The notes beneath the pieces were generated by a model. That model had not been told where the DNA came from, searched no databases, and saw nothing but the letters and a program-made list of their open reading frames with translations. Shown here one piece after another: positions 44,874 through 54,814 of a DNA stretch of 64,000 bases; within the stretch, counting starts at the first letter, position 1, and each line of letters starts with the position of its first letter. Origin of the DNA: Gaetbulibacter_B jejuensis (GTDB lineage: Bacteria; Bacteroidota; Bacteroidia; Flavobacteriales; Flavobacteriaceae); contig NZ_BAAAGF010000003.1 in assembly GCF_039524015.1 (NCBI RefSeq), positions 62,001 through 126,000 of the forward strand. The letters run 5' to 3'. A program made the position numbers and the translations under genes.

Positions 44874-45485
44874 TTATTTTGAATACTCAATTAACTCTTC
44901 GGTATAAGAAAAACCGTCTTGTACTTGGGTCATTTTTATAAAGTTCTTGATTTTTGGAGCATACAACCATACTTCATCTGTTTTGGCACTATAGCCTCTT
45001 GAATTAGAAATGGTTCCTTTATAGGTTATGGTGTAAGCCATAAATGTTCCTGCTCCCACTGTTTCTTCTTTAAAGGATAATACTTCTACATCCTGACTTT
45101 GTTTTCCTGTAGTACCATCTTGACTAGTCCAGTCTTTTTCATAGGTCCATGTTTTACCAACTTCCAAAGGCCATTTATATCTTGGTGTTTCACTGTCTTC
45201 AGGCTTTACAATATCAGAGACTAAAACGGTATCCTTATCTATAGTCATTCCTAATTCACCATTAAAATTAACAATGGCTCTAGTATCTGTTCCATCAGAT
45301 CGTACTTCGCCTTCATCAGTAACGCCTTTGTATTTCCATACCCATTTTTCTCCCAAGTTATAATCAGATAGTACAGGTTGATTAGTGACTGTTGTTTCTG
45401 GATTGTTTTTGCAAGATGTTAGAAGCAATACTATTATAGCTACTACTAATTTTACCAAAAATTTTTGAACTGTAAAAGATTTCAT
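44874..45485 (-). CDS. Lipoprotein of unknown function
   Basis: A 203-residue lipoprotein (VKLVVAIIVLLLTSCKNNPE). The mature part repeats a pattern of tryptophan-containing strands: YNLGEKWVWKYKGVTDEGE, PLEVGKTWTYEKDW, FMAYTITYKGTISNS and DEVWLYAPKIKNFIKMT. This resembles the DUF3108-like or lipocalin-like envelope proteins with a YxxGxxW motif. Nothing catalytic is visible. The frame opens 33 codons upstream, but the ATG at 45485 gives a correct signal. It lies between the LytTR gene and the CocE-like gene and is likely regulated with them. Confidence 0.75.
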   Translation of the reverse strand: MKSFTVQKFLVKLVVAIIVLLLTSCKNNPETTVTNQPVLSDYNLGEKWVWKYKGVTDEGEVRSDGTDTRAIVNFNGELGMTIDKDTVLVSDIVKPEDSETPRYKWPLEVGKTWTYEKDWTSQDGTTGKQSQDVEVLSFKEETVGAGTFMAYTITYKGTISNSRGYSAKTDEVWLYAPKIKNFIKMTQVQDGFSYTEELIEYSK

Positions 45486-45603
45486 AATGTTCGTTTTTAA
45501 TGATTTACAATACAAATTAAGGGCAGGTTTTACATTTATAAAACAAAAAGTACAGGAGCGTAACATAACAGCATTGAACGTCAAAAATTGGCGTCATTTA
45601 TAT

Positions 45604-46326
45604 TTAAAGACTATTCCAATTCCTAAACTTAACAGATTGACGACTAGACACATCGATTGTTTCTCCCGAAGTTAATTTAATTTGCAATCTATTATTAAAG
45701 TGCGGATAAATCTCCTGTATATAGTGTATGTTAATAATTTGACTTCTATTGGCTCTAAAAAATACGTTAGGGTCTAATTTTTCTTCTAAAAGATTTAATG
45801 AACGTTTAATCATTGCTTTTTGAGTTCCAAAATATAAACGTGCGTAATTTTCGAGCGATTCAATGTAGCGAATATCAGACAGAGGAATAAAATGACACTG
45901 TTCACCATCTTTGATAAAAATTTTGCGATGCATTGGGAATACCTCAGGAGTGGTCTTTCTTTTCTTAAAAAGTTCTTGTTTTACCTTTTCTATAGTTTTA
46001 GCAAAACGTTCTTCGCGCAAGGGTTTCACCAAATAATCTAAAGCGTTCAATTCAAAGGCTTTTACTGCATACTGATCATAAGCTGTAGTAAACACAACCT
46101 CTGGCACAGTTCCAATTTCTTCTAATAAATCAAAACCAGACTTTTCAGGCATATGAATGTCTAAGAAAATAATGTCTGGTGCTTCAGTCTCAATAATTTG
46201 GATGGCTTCATCTACATGCGATGCCTCTCCAACAACCTGAAACTCTTTGTGTGGCTTTAAAGTACGCTTTAACTCTTCTCTCGCTAAACGCTCATCGTCT
46301 ATTATAATGGTTTTAAATGTCTTCAT
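45604..46326 (-). CDS. LytTR-family response regulator
   Basis: A 240-residue regulator with receiver motifs IIIDDERLAREEL, phospho-acceptor in IIFLDIHMPEKSG, FTTAYDQYAV and DYLVKPLRE. A LytTR domain follows (KIFIKDGEQCHFIPLSDIRYIES, FFRANRSQIINIHYI). It overlaps its kinase gene by 14 bases, so the two are co-translated. The downstream lipoprotein and CocE-like hydrolase are plausible targets. Confidence 0.94.
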   Translation of the reverse strand: MKTFKTIIIDDERLAREELKRTLKPHKEFQVVGEASHVDEAIQIIETEAPDIIFLDIHMPEKSGFDLLEEIGTVPEVVFTTAYDQYAVKAFELNALDYLVKPLREERFAKTIEKVKQELFKKRKTTPEVFPMHRKIFIKDGEQCHFIPLSDIRYIESLENYARLYFGTQKAMIKRSLNLLEEKLDPNVFFRANRSQIINIHYIQEIYPHFNNRLQIKLTSGETIDVSSRQSVKFRNWNSL

Positions 46327-47398
46327 TGGTTGTTAAAGGTAAAATTATCTTAGCCTCTACTGTATTTGCGTCAATTTCTGTTAAGTGAAATGAAGCTTTG
46401 GTTTTATATTGAATTTCTAATCGTTCTTTTAAATTTTTAAGGCCTACACCTTTAGAATGCTTTGAAGTTATTTTACCTGGGTTTTGTACGCTAATTATAA
46501 TCTGTTCTTCATTTTTTACAATCACTAAATTAATAACGCCTCCCTTAATTAGCTTATCTATGCCATGTTTAATAGCATTTTCTATTAATAACTGAATACT
46601 TAATGTTGGTATTTTAACTTGCTCTAAACTATCGTCTAAAGTGCTATGTAATGATAAACGCTCTTCAAATCGTAACTTTTCTAATTCAATATAATCATTT
46701 ACTAAGGCTAACTCATCCTTTATTGAAATTAAATCTTTATCCTTTTCATATAAAGATGAACGTAACAAATCTGATAATAGGTCTATAGCTCTTCTTGCTT
46801 TACTTGGATTTTCTTCTATTAGTGACTTGATTGAGTTTAATGAATTAAATAAAAAATGTGGATTTAATTGAGCTGATAAATTATCTAATTGAATTTGTTT
46901 TGAAAGAATAGACAGTTGTGCATTTTCTCTAGCAGTAGCAACCTCTTTTTGGTAATAATGGTATAAGTGATATGCTAAAATCCATATTGACATCAAACGT
47001 AAACCAGTAAGTAAAATCGGGTCCCAATACACAAGAGCTGTCCAAAACTCTTTATGCTCTCCTGCAATGACAGTCCAATAAAGATACCATTTAATATTGT
47101 TTAGCAACACATATAATACTGACAATATAATAATGCTTGGTACTACTCTATAAAGTAATTTTTTAAGAGGCAGTTGATTCCATTGTTTATGTAAAGCAAA
47201 GCGCCTGTAACAATGCGTTAAAAATATACCAATAGCAATATCTAACACATAATTCAACAAGGTGTAAAACGCTCCGTAGTTATCGCGTGTATACACAGTA
47301 TATGCCCAATAGATAGAAACAATACTCCATCCTAACAATTGACATGTCCAATAAAGGGATGCTTTACTCTTATTATATACTTTATGACTAGTACTCAT
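46313..47398 (-). CDS. LytS-family sensor histidine kinase
   Basis: A 361-residue kinase with four transmembrane helices in the N-terminal 150 residues. The cytoplasmic part has LDNLSAQLNPHFLFNSLNSIKSL with the phospho-acceptor His, LLIENAIKHGIDKLI (N-box) and SKGVGLKNLKERLEIQY (G-box). There is no sensor domain outside the membrane helices. It is divergently arranged to the TetR gene, across a 289-base region that should hold both promoters. Confidence 0.93.
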   Translation of the reverse strand: MSTSHKVYNKSKASLYWTCQLLGWSIVSIYWAYTVYTRDNYGAFYTLLNYVLDIAIGIFLTHCYRRFALHKQWNQLPLKKLLYRVVPSIIILSVLYVLLNNIKWYLYWTVIAGEHKEFWTALVYWDPILLTGLRLMSIWILAYHLYHYYQKEVATARENAQLSILSKQIQLDNLSAQLNPHFLFNSLNSIKSLIEENPSKARRAIDLLSDLLRSSLYEKDKDLISIKDELALVNDYIELEKLRFEERLSLHSTLDDSLEQVKIPTLSIQLLIENAIKHGIDKLIKGGVINLVIVKNEEQIIISVQNPGKITSKHSKGVGLKNLKERLEIQYKTKASFHLTEIDANTVEAKIILPLTTNEDI

Positions 47399-47632
47399 TT
47401 GTTAACAAAAAAAGGAAATACTTTTAAATAGTAAAAATAAAAGTACAGGAACGTAATTTACAAGGTTTAAGCGTATCATTGAAAATTAAATATTCAAAAC
47501 ACATGCTTTCCGTTTATTGATATTGTTGCGCTGTACTCTTACTTGTTTACCCTTTTTCATAAGCACAAGATGACAAGATAGACATTTGATTACTTTATTG
47601 TAGTATGTTAAATTTAAATTAAATAACTAGAC

Positions 47633-47668
47633 TTGGGAAACAAAATGATAGTAATACTGTTATATTTG
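47633..47668 (+). promoter_or_regulatory. Candidate promoter of the TetR-ABC export operon
   Basis: TTG at 47633-47635 and TATATTTG at 47661-47668 (TAnnTTTG) are 25 bases apart, slightly longer than the usual 17-23. The ATG follows 19 bases after the -7 box. Sequence between box and ATG contains partly symmetric AAGTAATAATT/AATAACTTA, a possible TetR operator. Confidence 0.4.
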
Positions 47669-47687
47669 CAAGTAATAATTGTAAATT

Positions 47688-48368
47688 ATGAATAACTTAC
47701 TATCAAATATTAAAATTGAAGTCCCTTCAGGCACCTATTTAAAGGATCCTGAATCCTCTACTTTAGGTAAAAAAATACTCACTCACAGTATTATTTTAAT
47801 TGATGAGATGGGATTTGAGAGTTTCAACTTTAAAAAGTTAGGTGCTGCTATACAGTCCAACGAAAGCTCTATATACCGCTATTTTGAAAGCAAGCATAAG
47901 CTGTTAGTGTATTTAACCTCTTGGTATTGGGGCTGGTTAGAGTATCAATTGGTTATTGAAACCTATAGCCTTACTTCTATTGAGGATAAGCTAAAAAAAG
48001 CGATTGAAGTTTTAACACGTACTACAAAAAACGACAATACCTATACGCATATTAATGAGGTATTGCTAAACACTATCGTTATTAACGAAAACTCAAAATC
48101 ATACCTTACCAAAGATGTTGACGACGATAACAAAGAAGGGTTTTTTATGCCTTATAAACGTGTGGTGAAACGTTTTTCTGAACTCATTTCAGAGTATCAA
48201 CCAGACTACGACTATCCGTTAAGTTTAGCAAGTACTGTAATACAAGGCGCATTACACCAACAGTTTGTTAAAGATCATTTTAAAACTATTAGCAATTTTA
48301 ACAAACAGCACACGCCTACTCAATTTTTTACTGACCTCGTTTTAAACGCTTTAACATATGGCAAATAA
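47688..48368 (+). CDS. TetR/AcrR-family regulator
   Basis: A 226-residue protein with an N-terminal helix-turn-helix: LGKKILTHSIILIDEMGFES, then FKKLGAAIQSNESSIYRYFESKHKLLVYL, which is the classic TetR recognition region. The C-terminal ligand domain ends TQFFTDLVLNALTYGK. It overlaps the ABC gene by 11 bases, so it is co-transcribed with the exporter and is likely its local repressor. Confidence 0.9.
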   Translation: MNNLLSNIKIEVPSGTYLKDPESSTLGKKILTHSIILIDEMGFESFNFKKLGAAIQSNESSIYRYFESKHKLLVYLTSWYWGWLEYQLVIETYSLTSIEDKLKKAIEVLTRTTKNDNTYTHINEVLLNTIVINENSKSYLTKDVDDDNKEGFFMPYKRVVKRFSELISEYQPDYDYPLSLASTVIQGALHQQFVKDHFKTISNFNKQHTPTQFFTDLVLNALTYGK

Positions 48369-50025
48369 CAGTTTAACGCCTTGGCAACGCTTTATTGGAT
48401 TATTAGAGTTAGAAAAAAAGGACATCTTTCAAATTTCGTATTACGCTATTTTTGAAGGTATTGTTGCTTTATCATTACCTCTAGGTATACAAGTTATTAT
48501 AAACTTATTACAAGGCGCACAGGTTTCGGCATCGTGGGTGGTCTTGATTATTTTAGTAACTACAGGAGTTGCTTTTACTGGTATTTTAAAATTGATGCAA
48601 TTGCGTATTATAGAAACCATACAGCAACGTATATTTACCAGAGCTTCTTTGGAGTTAAGTTATCGCTTTCCTAAAATAAAAATGAACGAATTGCGTAGGT
48701 ATTACCTACCAGAGTTAGCCAATAGGTTTTTTGATACGCTTACGATACAAAAAGAACTGTCTAAAATTTTAATTGATGTGCCTTCGGCATTATTGCAAAT
48801 TATTTTTGCGCTTATCTTATTATCGTTTTACCATCCGTTTTTTATTGTATTTGGGTTATTACTCATCCTATTAGTGTACATCGTGTTTAAGTACACTGCC
48901 AAAAAAGGCTTGGAAACAAGCTTAAAAGAATCTAAGCACAAGTATAGGGTTGCACACTGGTTACAAGAAGTATCGAGAGCTGTAATAAGCTTTAAACTTT
49001 CAGGGAATACGAATCTTGCAATGCAAAAAAGTGATGCACTCGTTAATGATTATCTAAAATCTAGAGAAAGTCATTTTAAGATTTTGATACTTCAGTTTAT
49101 ACAAATGATAGGATTTAAAGTACTTGTAACAGCTGGGTTGTTGCTTATTGGTGGATTTTTAGTACTTGATCAACGTATGAATATAGGACAGTTTGTAGCT
49201 GCCGAAATTATCATCATCCTAGTGATTAACTCAGTTGAGAAATTAATATTAGGACTTGGGTCTTTTTACGATGTCTTGACGAGTATAGAAAAACTAGGAC
49301 AAGTTATAGACAAACCTATTGAAGCGCAAACAGGAGAAGTTGTAAAGTCTGGAAACAACTTAAATATTGAACTTAAGAATGTGTTTTACGAAGTAAAAGA
49401 GCGTAACACTCCTATTTTAAAAGATATAAATTTAACCATCGCACCAAAAGACAAAATACTCATTAAAGGCGAAAGTGGTGCTGGTAAGTCTAGTTTGCTA
49501 CAACTTATTACAGGTGTTATCATGCCAACATCAGGATATATTTATGTGAATGACCTATCTATGGAAAGTTTATATATTAATAACTATAGAGCTCAGTTAG
49601 GCTTATCATTATCTACAGAAACACCTTTTGAAGGTACCATTCGAGAAAACATCACTTTTGGAAATCCAACTATTAGTGATGATGCCATTTATGATGTTTT
49701 TGCTCAAATAGGTCTTACCGAATTTTTACAGCAGCAACCAAAAGGATTAAATACTATACTAAAGCCTGAAGGTAAACAGATAGCTTATACCACAGCAAAG
49801 AAAATAGTACTAGCTAGAGCTATTGTTAAAAAGCCTAAGGTATTGATACTAGAAGATCCTTTAGATCAATTTAAGAAAGCAGAATCTAAACAAATTATAG
49901 ACTTTTTAATATCAGAAAGCCAAACATGGAGTCTTGTAGTCATTAGCAATAATGATTATTGGAGCTCAAAGTGCAACAAACAAATTACCCTTAAAAAAGG
50001 TGAAATTATAAACGTTAAATCTTAG
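48358..50025 (+). CDS. ABC exporter with a degenerate nucleotide-binding domain
   Basis: A 555-residue fused ABC exporter: transmembrane domain of six helices (residues about 20-300), then an NBD. Walker A is intact (IKGESGAGKSSLLQL). Other motifs have decayed: the Q-loop reads LSTETPFEG, the signature LSGGQ position reads IAYTTAKK before IVLARA, Walker B ends LILEDPLD instead of LDE, and the H-loop reads VVISNNDYW with no His. No peptidase domain precedes the membrane part. It looks like the inner-membrane part of a type I-like export system with HlyD and TolC downstream. Confidence 0.88.
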   Translation: MANNSLTPWQRFIGLLELEKKDIFQISYYAIFEGIVALSLPLGIQVIINLLQGAQVSASWVVLIILVTTGVAFTGILKLMQLRIIETIQQRIFTRASLELSYRFPKIKMNELRRYYLPELANRFFDTLTIQKELSKILIDVPSALLQIIFALILLSFYHPFFIVFGLLLILLVYIVFKYTAKKGLETSLKESKHKYRVAHWLQEVSRAVISFKLSGNTNLAMQKSDALVNDYLKSRESHFKILILQFIQMIGFKVLVTAGLLLIGGFLVLDQRMNIGQFVAAEIIIILVINSVEKLILGLGSFYDVLTSIEKLGQVIDKPIEAQTGEVVKSGNNLNIELKNVFYEVKERNTPILKDINLTIAPKDKILIKGESGAGKSSLLQLITGVIMPTSGYIYVNDLSMESLYINNYRAQLGLSLSTETPFEGTIRENITFGNPTISDDAIYDVFAQIGLTEFLQQQPKGLNTILKPEGKQIAYTTAKKIVLARAIVKKPKVLILEDPLDQFKKAESKQIIDFLISESQTWSLVVISNNDYWSSKCNKQITLKKGEIINVKS

Positions 50026-50028
50026 TGT

Positions 50029-51369
50029 ATGTTAAACATTTCAAAGAATAGTGTTTCAGAATATGTAGACCTAACCAAGTTTAAGTCTTGCCAAGAGATT
50101 TTTCATAAAGAATACCACAAGCGATTTAAAAGCTTTTTAATGGTATTTACTGTGATAATGATTATGATATTATTTTTACCTTGGACACAAAACATTACTA
50201 GTTCAGGTAATGTAACTACACTTAAACCAAACCAGCGACCACAAACCATTCAATCGCAAATACCTGGACGTATAGAACAATGGTTTGTACAAGAAGGCGA
50301 CTTTGTAACCGCAGGTGATACTATACTGCGAATATCTGAAGTAAAAAGTGAGTATTTTGATGCACAACTTGCTGAACGTACTAACGTGCAGCTTAACGCA
50401 AAATCATCGTCAGTAGACGCTTATAAAAACAAGATTAATGCGTTAAACAATCAAATTTCTGCATTACAACGTGAACGTACCTTAAAACTTGAGCAAGCAC
50501 AAAACAAGTTAAAGCAAGCCTATTTAAAAGTAAAGACAGATAGTATTGACCTTGAAGCCTTAAAAATTAAAGCAGCTATTGCCAACACTCAATTTGAGCG
50601 AACATCTAGTTTACAAACCGAAGGTTTAAAGGCTGTAAAAGATGTTGAAGATGCCAGAAACAAATTGCAAGAAGCTAGTGCTAAGTTGGTTTCAGCAGAG
50701 AATAAGTTTTTAGTTGCAAAGAATGAAGTTATCAATAGTCAGTTAGACATTTCAACATTACAAGCCACTTATGCTGATAAGATTTCAAAAGCGCAAAGCG
50801 ATTTATACGCTACACAATCTAGCGCTTATGATACCGAAGTTCAGGTTTCAAAACTAGAAACCGATTTGGCAAACTACACCAAACGTAACAGTTTACTTTA
50901 TGTAACTGCACCACAAGACGGTTACATTAACAAAGCTATAAAATCTGGTATTGGTGAAACCTTTAAAGAAGGCGAACAACTTGTAAGCATTATGCCTTCT
51001 AATTATGAATTGGCTGTTGAGATGTATGTAAGACCAATAGATTTGCCACTTATTCATGTGGGCGAAGATGTACGCGTACAGTTTGATGGTTGGCCTGCAA
51101 TTGTATTTAGCGGTTGGCCTAATGTATCGTATGGTACTTATGGTGCAAAAATTATAGCGATTGAAAACTTTATAAGTAACAATGGAATGTATCGTGTTTT
51201 ACTTGCTCCTAACAAAGAAGATGTTGAATGGCCAAAAGACATTAGAGTAGGTTCAGGAGCTCGAACTATTGCGTTACTGGACAATGTGCCAATATGGTTT
51301 GAAATATGGAGGCAAATTAACAGCTTCCCTCCTAACTTCTATCAACCAGAACAAGCCACAACTAAATAA
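50029..51369 (+). CDS. HlyD-family membrane-fusion protein
   Basis: A 446-residue adaptor: one membrane helix near residues 38-55 (FLMVFTVIMIMILFLPW), barrel-sandwich halves SQIPGRIEQWFVQEGDFVTAGD and VTAPQDGYINKAIKSGIGET, a long coiled-coil hairpin of more than 150 residues between them (about 110-290), and a C-terminal beta-barrel ending near RVGSGARTIALLDNVPIWFEI. The long hairpin is typical of type I secretion adaptors. It follows the ABC gene by three bases. Confidence 0.92.
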   Translation: MLNISKNSVSEYVDLTKFKSCQEIFHKEYHKRFKSFLMVFTVIMIMILFLPWTQNITSSGNVTTLKPNQRPQTIQSQIPGRIEQWFVQEGDFVTAGDTILRISEVKSEYFDAQLAERTNVQLNAKSSSVDAYKNKINALNNQISALQRERTLKLEQAQNKLKQAYLKVKTDSIDLEALKIKAAIANTQFERTSSLQTEGLKAVKDVEDARNKLQEASAKLVSAENKFLVAKNEVINSQLDISTLQATYADKISKAQSDLYATQSSAYDTEVQVSKLETDLANYTKRNSLLYVTAPQDGYINKAIKSGIGETFKEGEQLVSIMPSNYELAVEMYVRPIDLPLIHVGEDVRVQFDGWPAIVFSGWPNVSYGTYGAKIIAIENFISNNGMYRVLLAPNKEDVEWPKDIRVGSGARTIALLDNVPIWFEIWRQINSFPPNFYQPEQATTK

Positions 51370-51386
51370 AAACAGATTATTGTAAT

Positions 51387-52778
51387 ATGAAAACAGTATT
51401 AAATTATTTGTTGGCACTCATGTGTTTTAATGGATTTGCGCAAGAATCGTTAACTACATTAACCCTTGAAGAGTATTTAGGATACGTAAAAAAATACCAT
51501 CCTGTGGTTAAGCAAACTCAATTACTGGTTAGCGAAGGTGAAGCAAAATTGTTAAAGTCTAGAGGTGCTTTTGACCCTAAAATTGAAGTTGATTTTGACA
51601 GAAAAAAGTTTAGCGAAACTACTTATTACAATAAGCTCAACACTACGTTTAAACTTCCAACATGGTATGGTGTAGAACTAAAAGCTAACTTTGAAAACAA
51701 CGATGGCACATATCTCAATCCTGAGTTACAAACTCCTGATGATGGTTTATACAGCACAGGTGTTTCGGTATCTTTAGCCAAAGGACTGTTTATGAATGAG
51801 CGTATGGCAACGTTAAAGCAAGCAAAACTGTTTACTCAGCAAGCACAAGCCAACCAGCAATTGTTGGTCAACGATGTTATTTATAATGCTTTAGTAACCT
51901 ATTACAATTGGCTTAAAAACTACCAATCATTAAAAACCTATGAAGGTTACACTCAGAATGCTAAAACACGATTAGATATTATAAAAAAGAGTTACCTAGC
52001 AGGAGACAAACCAGCTATTGACACCTTAGAAGCAAGTATTAATTTAAAAAACAGAATGGTTGATTTAGAGAAAGCTAAAATAGGCTATATCAAATCTAAG
52101 CTTGAGCTTTCAAACTATTTGTGGATTGATAACAACATACCTTTAGAGCTTGAAGAAGCCATTATACCAGACTTAAACACTATTAGCATCATTGATCAGG
52201 TTTTGAACAGTTCACTTTTAAACAGTGATGCTATTGACATTACTAATCACCCAAAACTAAAAGCACTACAAGTAAAAAAAGATATTTTAACTATAGATAA
52301 AAAACTAAAAACAAACAATCTACTTCCTACTGTTAACTTACAGTATAATTTTTTAACGACGGACTATGACAATTTAAACTCGTTAAACACTGCTAATTAC
52401 AAAAGTGGGTTGCAAATTAATTTTCCTTTGTTTTTGCGAAAAGAACGAGGCGATTTAAAACTAGCACAAATAAAGCTACAAGACATTAACTTTGAACTTG
52501 CTACTACCGAAGTAACTTTAAAAAATAAGATTAACTCCAACTTACAAGAAATAGAATCTTATAACAACCAGCACATCATACTACTTGATTTGGTTGAAGA
52601 TTACAAAGCCCTTATACAAGGTGAAGAACGCAAATTTGAAATTGGTGAAGGCTCTTTGTTTTTGGTAAATTACAGAGAGGTAAAACTTATTGAAAATGAA
52701 TTAAAACGAATTGATGCCGAATACCAGTTACTAAGTAGTAAGTCTAATTTATCAAGAACTATCAATACACTGTTTTAA
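51387..52778 (+). CDS. TolC-family outer-membrane channel
   Basis: A 463-residue exported protein (signal ending CFNGFAQ). Helical-barrel repeats: LEEYLGYVKKYHPVVKQTQ, NALVTYYNWLKNYQSLKTYEGY, AKTRLDIIKKSYLAGDKPAI, and the second half EVTLKNKINSNLQEIESYNNQH, RKFEIGEGSLFLVNYREVKLI. It completes the TetR-ABC-HlyD-TolC set, starting 17 bases after the adaptor. No secreted substrate gene is obvious next to it. Confidence 0.92.
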   Translation: MKTVLNYLLALMCFNGFAQESLTTLTLEEYLGYVKKYHPVVKQTQLLVSEGEAKLLKSRGAFDPKIEVDFDRKKFSETTYYNKLNTTFKLPTWYGVELKANFENNDGTYLNPELQTPDDGLYSTGVSVSLAKGLFMNERMATLKQAKLFTQQAQANQQLLVNDVIYNALVTYYNWLKNYQSLKTYEGYTQNAKTRLDIIKKSYLAGDKPAIDTLEASINLKNRMVDLEKAKIGYIKSKLELSNYLWIDNNIPLELEEAIIPDLNTISIIDQVLNSSLLNSDAIDITNHPKLKALQVKKDILTIDKKLKTNNLLPTVNLQYNFLTTDYDNLNSLNTANYKSGLQINFPLFLRKERGDLKLAQIKLQDINFELATTEVTLKNKINSNLQEIESYNNQHIILLDLVEDYKALIQGEERKFEIGEGSLFLVNYREVKLIENELKRIDAEYQLLSSKSNLSRTINTLF

Positions 52779-52787
52779 TACCAAGTC

Positions 52788-53537
52788 TTAAATATTGCTT
52801 GTATTAGTAAAGAATATTTTTACGCGCTCTTCTTGCAAAAGTACATTAGTATATTCGTCTACAGTTTCAGAAGTTAATTGAGGACTTTTAATTTGTAATG
52901 ACCTCAATGTACCATCTTTTTGTGGCGCTATAAGAATGGTGTTTCCAAAATTTAAGTCAAATAATCGTGTGTTTATAATAGCATAGCTATTGCTTTCAAC
53001 AGTATCAAATGCAACGTAATCTATTCTATTTTCTTTAGTTTTCACAAAACCCTGCGCAACATAATCTGGATGGTTTCTAGAAATACCTATATTTTTGTTC
53101 AGGTTATAATTTATGGTATCTAAAGTATCAGTTAGTACCAACAATTGAAAAAACACTTCATTATTTTTACCTTTTAGTCGCTTTTTGTTTATTTCGTTAT
53201 CAGCTACAAAAAAACTATTCATGATAACCGTTTTATCGCCTATTTGATAGTTTTCGCCTTTACTACCCAATCCTTTAAAGCTGTCTTTTCCTAAAAGGTC
53301 ATATTTTGGCACAGGAAAAACTCCAATCTCAAACGGACCAAAATCACCAATACCAATCATTTGCTTGTCAGTTTCAAGCATTTTAATATCCCATGTTGTT
53401 GAATCGTTTCGGTTGGTAAGGTATTGTTCTCTTTTTTGTTGGTTCCAAGTTGAATCACTTTCTATTGAATTTGAAGACCTATGGCTTCTATCACAGCTAA
53501 CAACACACAGAAATAGAATGACAACTAAATTTTTCAT
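52788..53537 (-). CDS. Lipoprotein of unknown function
   Basis: A 249-residue lipoprotein (MKNLVVILFLCVVSCDRSHR, cysteine at residue 15). The middle contains beta strands such as GIGDFGPFEIGVFPVPKYDLL, QIGDKTVIMNSFFVADNE, EVFFQLLVLTDTLDTI and YAIINTRLFDLNFGNTILI. I do not recognise a family. The reading frame extends 12 codons upstream, but the ATG at 53537 gives the lipoprotein signal. It follows the esterase-like gene by 23 bases. Confidence 0.7.
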   Translation of the reverse strand: MKNLVVILFLCVVSCDRSHRSSNSIESDSTWNQQKREQYLTNRNDSTTWDIKMLETDKQMIGIGDFGPFEIGVFPVPKYDLLGKDSFKGLGSKGENYQIGDKTVIMNSFFVADNEINKKRLKGKNNEVFFQLLVLTDTLDTINYNLNKNIGISRNHPDYVAQGFVKTKENRIDYVAFDTVESNSYAIINTRLFDLNFGNTILIAPQKDGTLRSLQIKSPQLTSETVDEYTNVLLQEERVKIFFTNTSNI

Positions 53538-53560
53538 GTATTCAGAGTTTAATTGCAAGA

Positions 53561-54811
53561 TTAATCTGCCCAATTAATAGCATTGGTTTTATCAAGATAA
53601 ATAATAGCATCAAAAGCGCTTCCAAATGCTTTAGATTCTGTTTCAGAACTTCTAGCACGTGCTCCTGCTCCACTCATTGACATCAATGGCGAATTAAGAG
53701 TATACGCTAAATCTTTGTTTGCTCTTGCTGCTCTAAAGTTTAGGAAAGTGTTAGGGGTTCCAAAGTTTTTTAGACATTGTGTAAATGTATCTTCAACTAC
53801 TTTATCAATTGTAATTGTTTTAAAACGCCAATCGTTTGTTTTATTGGCATCATTAGGATATGCTATAAAAGTACCTACACCAAAATCGGTAGCTATGTTA
53901 AAGTAATAATCGCCATACAGTTTTCTTAACTGGTGACCTGTAACATCTACAATACCATTATCTACCCAATCACCTACATGCGCATTATGTGCCCAATACA
54001 TTGCTTTTTTATTATGGTTATAATAATTCATAATCCACAGTATGTTTTCACCCATGTAAATATCTCTAAAATCGGATTTTCTCTGTTCGTTATTTTGATT
54101 GATGGTAGTGGCAAACTGACCAAGTATTTCCACTAGATGAAAGTTTAAGTTGAATTCTTCTTCTGAAGACTTGCTTTTAAAGTTCTCATTGTTTTCAACA
54201 AAGTGTTGTTTTAAATTTGCATACGCCATGAAATACATTGTTTTTTCCTGTTCATTAAACGCTTGCCAAAGGTGTTTTTCAAACCCTTCTACTTTATAAT
54301 CAGAACCTACTTTTAAAAGGTATTCTTTAATTTTATTCACTTCTGAAGCTACGTACTGCATCTCACAACCGTATAGATACAATTTATCTTCATTATTTTG
54401 ATTGTAGGTTCGCATCCAATCCATTAACTGATAAAACTCTTTGGTTCTATACCTCCAAGATGAATTGTACTGATTTAGGATAGTTTTTAAATCGTCTCTT
54501 TTTCCTTGTACATAATCATTGAGATACAAGCCTTCACCAAAACCGGTTTCGATAATCAGTATTTTAAAATCGTGTTGTTCAGAAAGGTATTTCATTAACT
54601 CTTGAGCTAGTAAGGTGAACTCAGCTGTTCCATGAGTATCTTCACCATAACCCACAATTCTTATATCGTTGAGTACATTGTCTAGAAATGAAAACTCACT
54701 AGCTTGAACAGACTTAAAGCCTGTGGTGTATTGTTCCAATTCGGTATGGCATTGTGCAAGACTTATTTTTGTTGCCAGCACAAAAGCAAGCAGAAAAATG
54801 TAGTTTTTCAT
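53561..54811 (-). CDS. Erythromycin-esterase-like secreted hydrolase
   Basis: A 416-residue exported protein (signal LLAFVLATKISLAQ). It has the Ere family motifs: GYGEDTHGTAEFTLLAQEL with the catalytic-type His, LIIETGFGEG with the catalytic-type Glu, a helical region with YGCEMQY, and the C-terminal ALYWAHNAHVGDW region (AMYWAHNAHVGDWVD) with the second His. Related enzymes open macrolide lactones, but chromosomal homologues usually have unknown ester substrates. It starts three bases after the metallopeptidase-like gene stop, so they are co-expressed. Confidence 0.88.
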   Translation of the reverse strand: MKNYIFLLAFVLATKISLAQCHTELEQYTTGFKSVQASEFSFLDNVLNDIRIVGYGEDTHGTAEFTLLAQELMKYLSEQHDFKILIIETGFGEGLYLNDYVQGKRDDLKTILNQYNSSWRYRTKEFYQLMDWMRTYNQNNEDKLYLYGCEMQYVASEVNKIKEYLLKVGSDYKVEGFEKHLWQAFNEQEKTMYFMAYANLKQHFVENNENFKSKSSEEEFNLNFHLVEILGQFATTINQNNEQRKSDFRDIYMGENILWIMNYYNHNKKAMYWAHNAHVGDWVDNGIVDVTGHQLRKLYGDYYFNIATDFGVGTFIAYPNDANKTNDWRFKTITIDKVVEDTFTQCLKNFGTPNTFLNFRAARANKDLAYTLNSPLMSMSGAGARARSSETESKAFGSAFDAIIYLDKTNAINWAD

Positions 54812-54814
54812 AGT

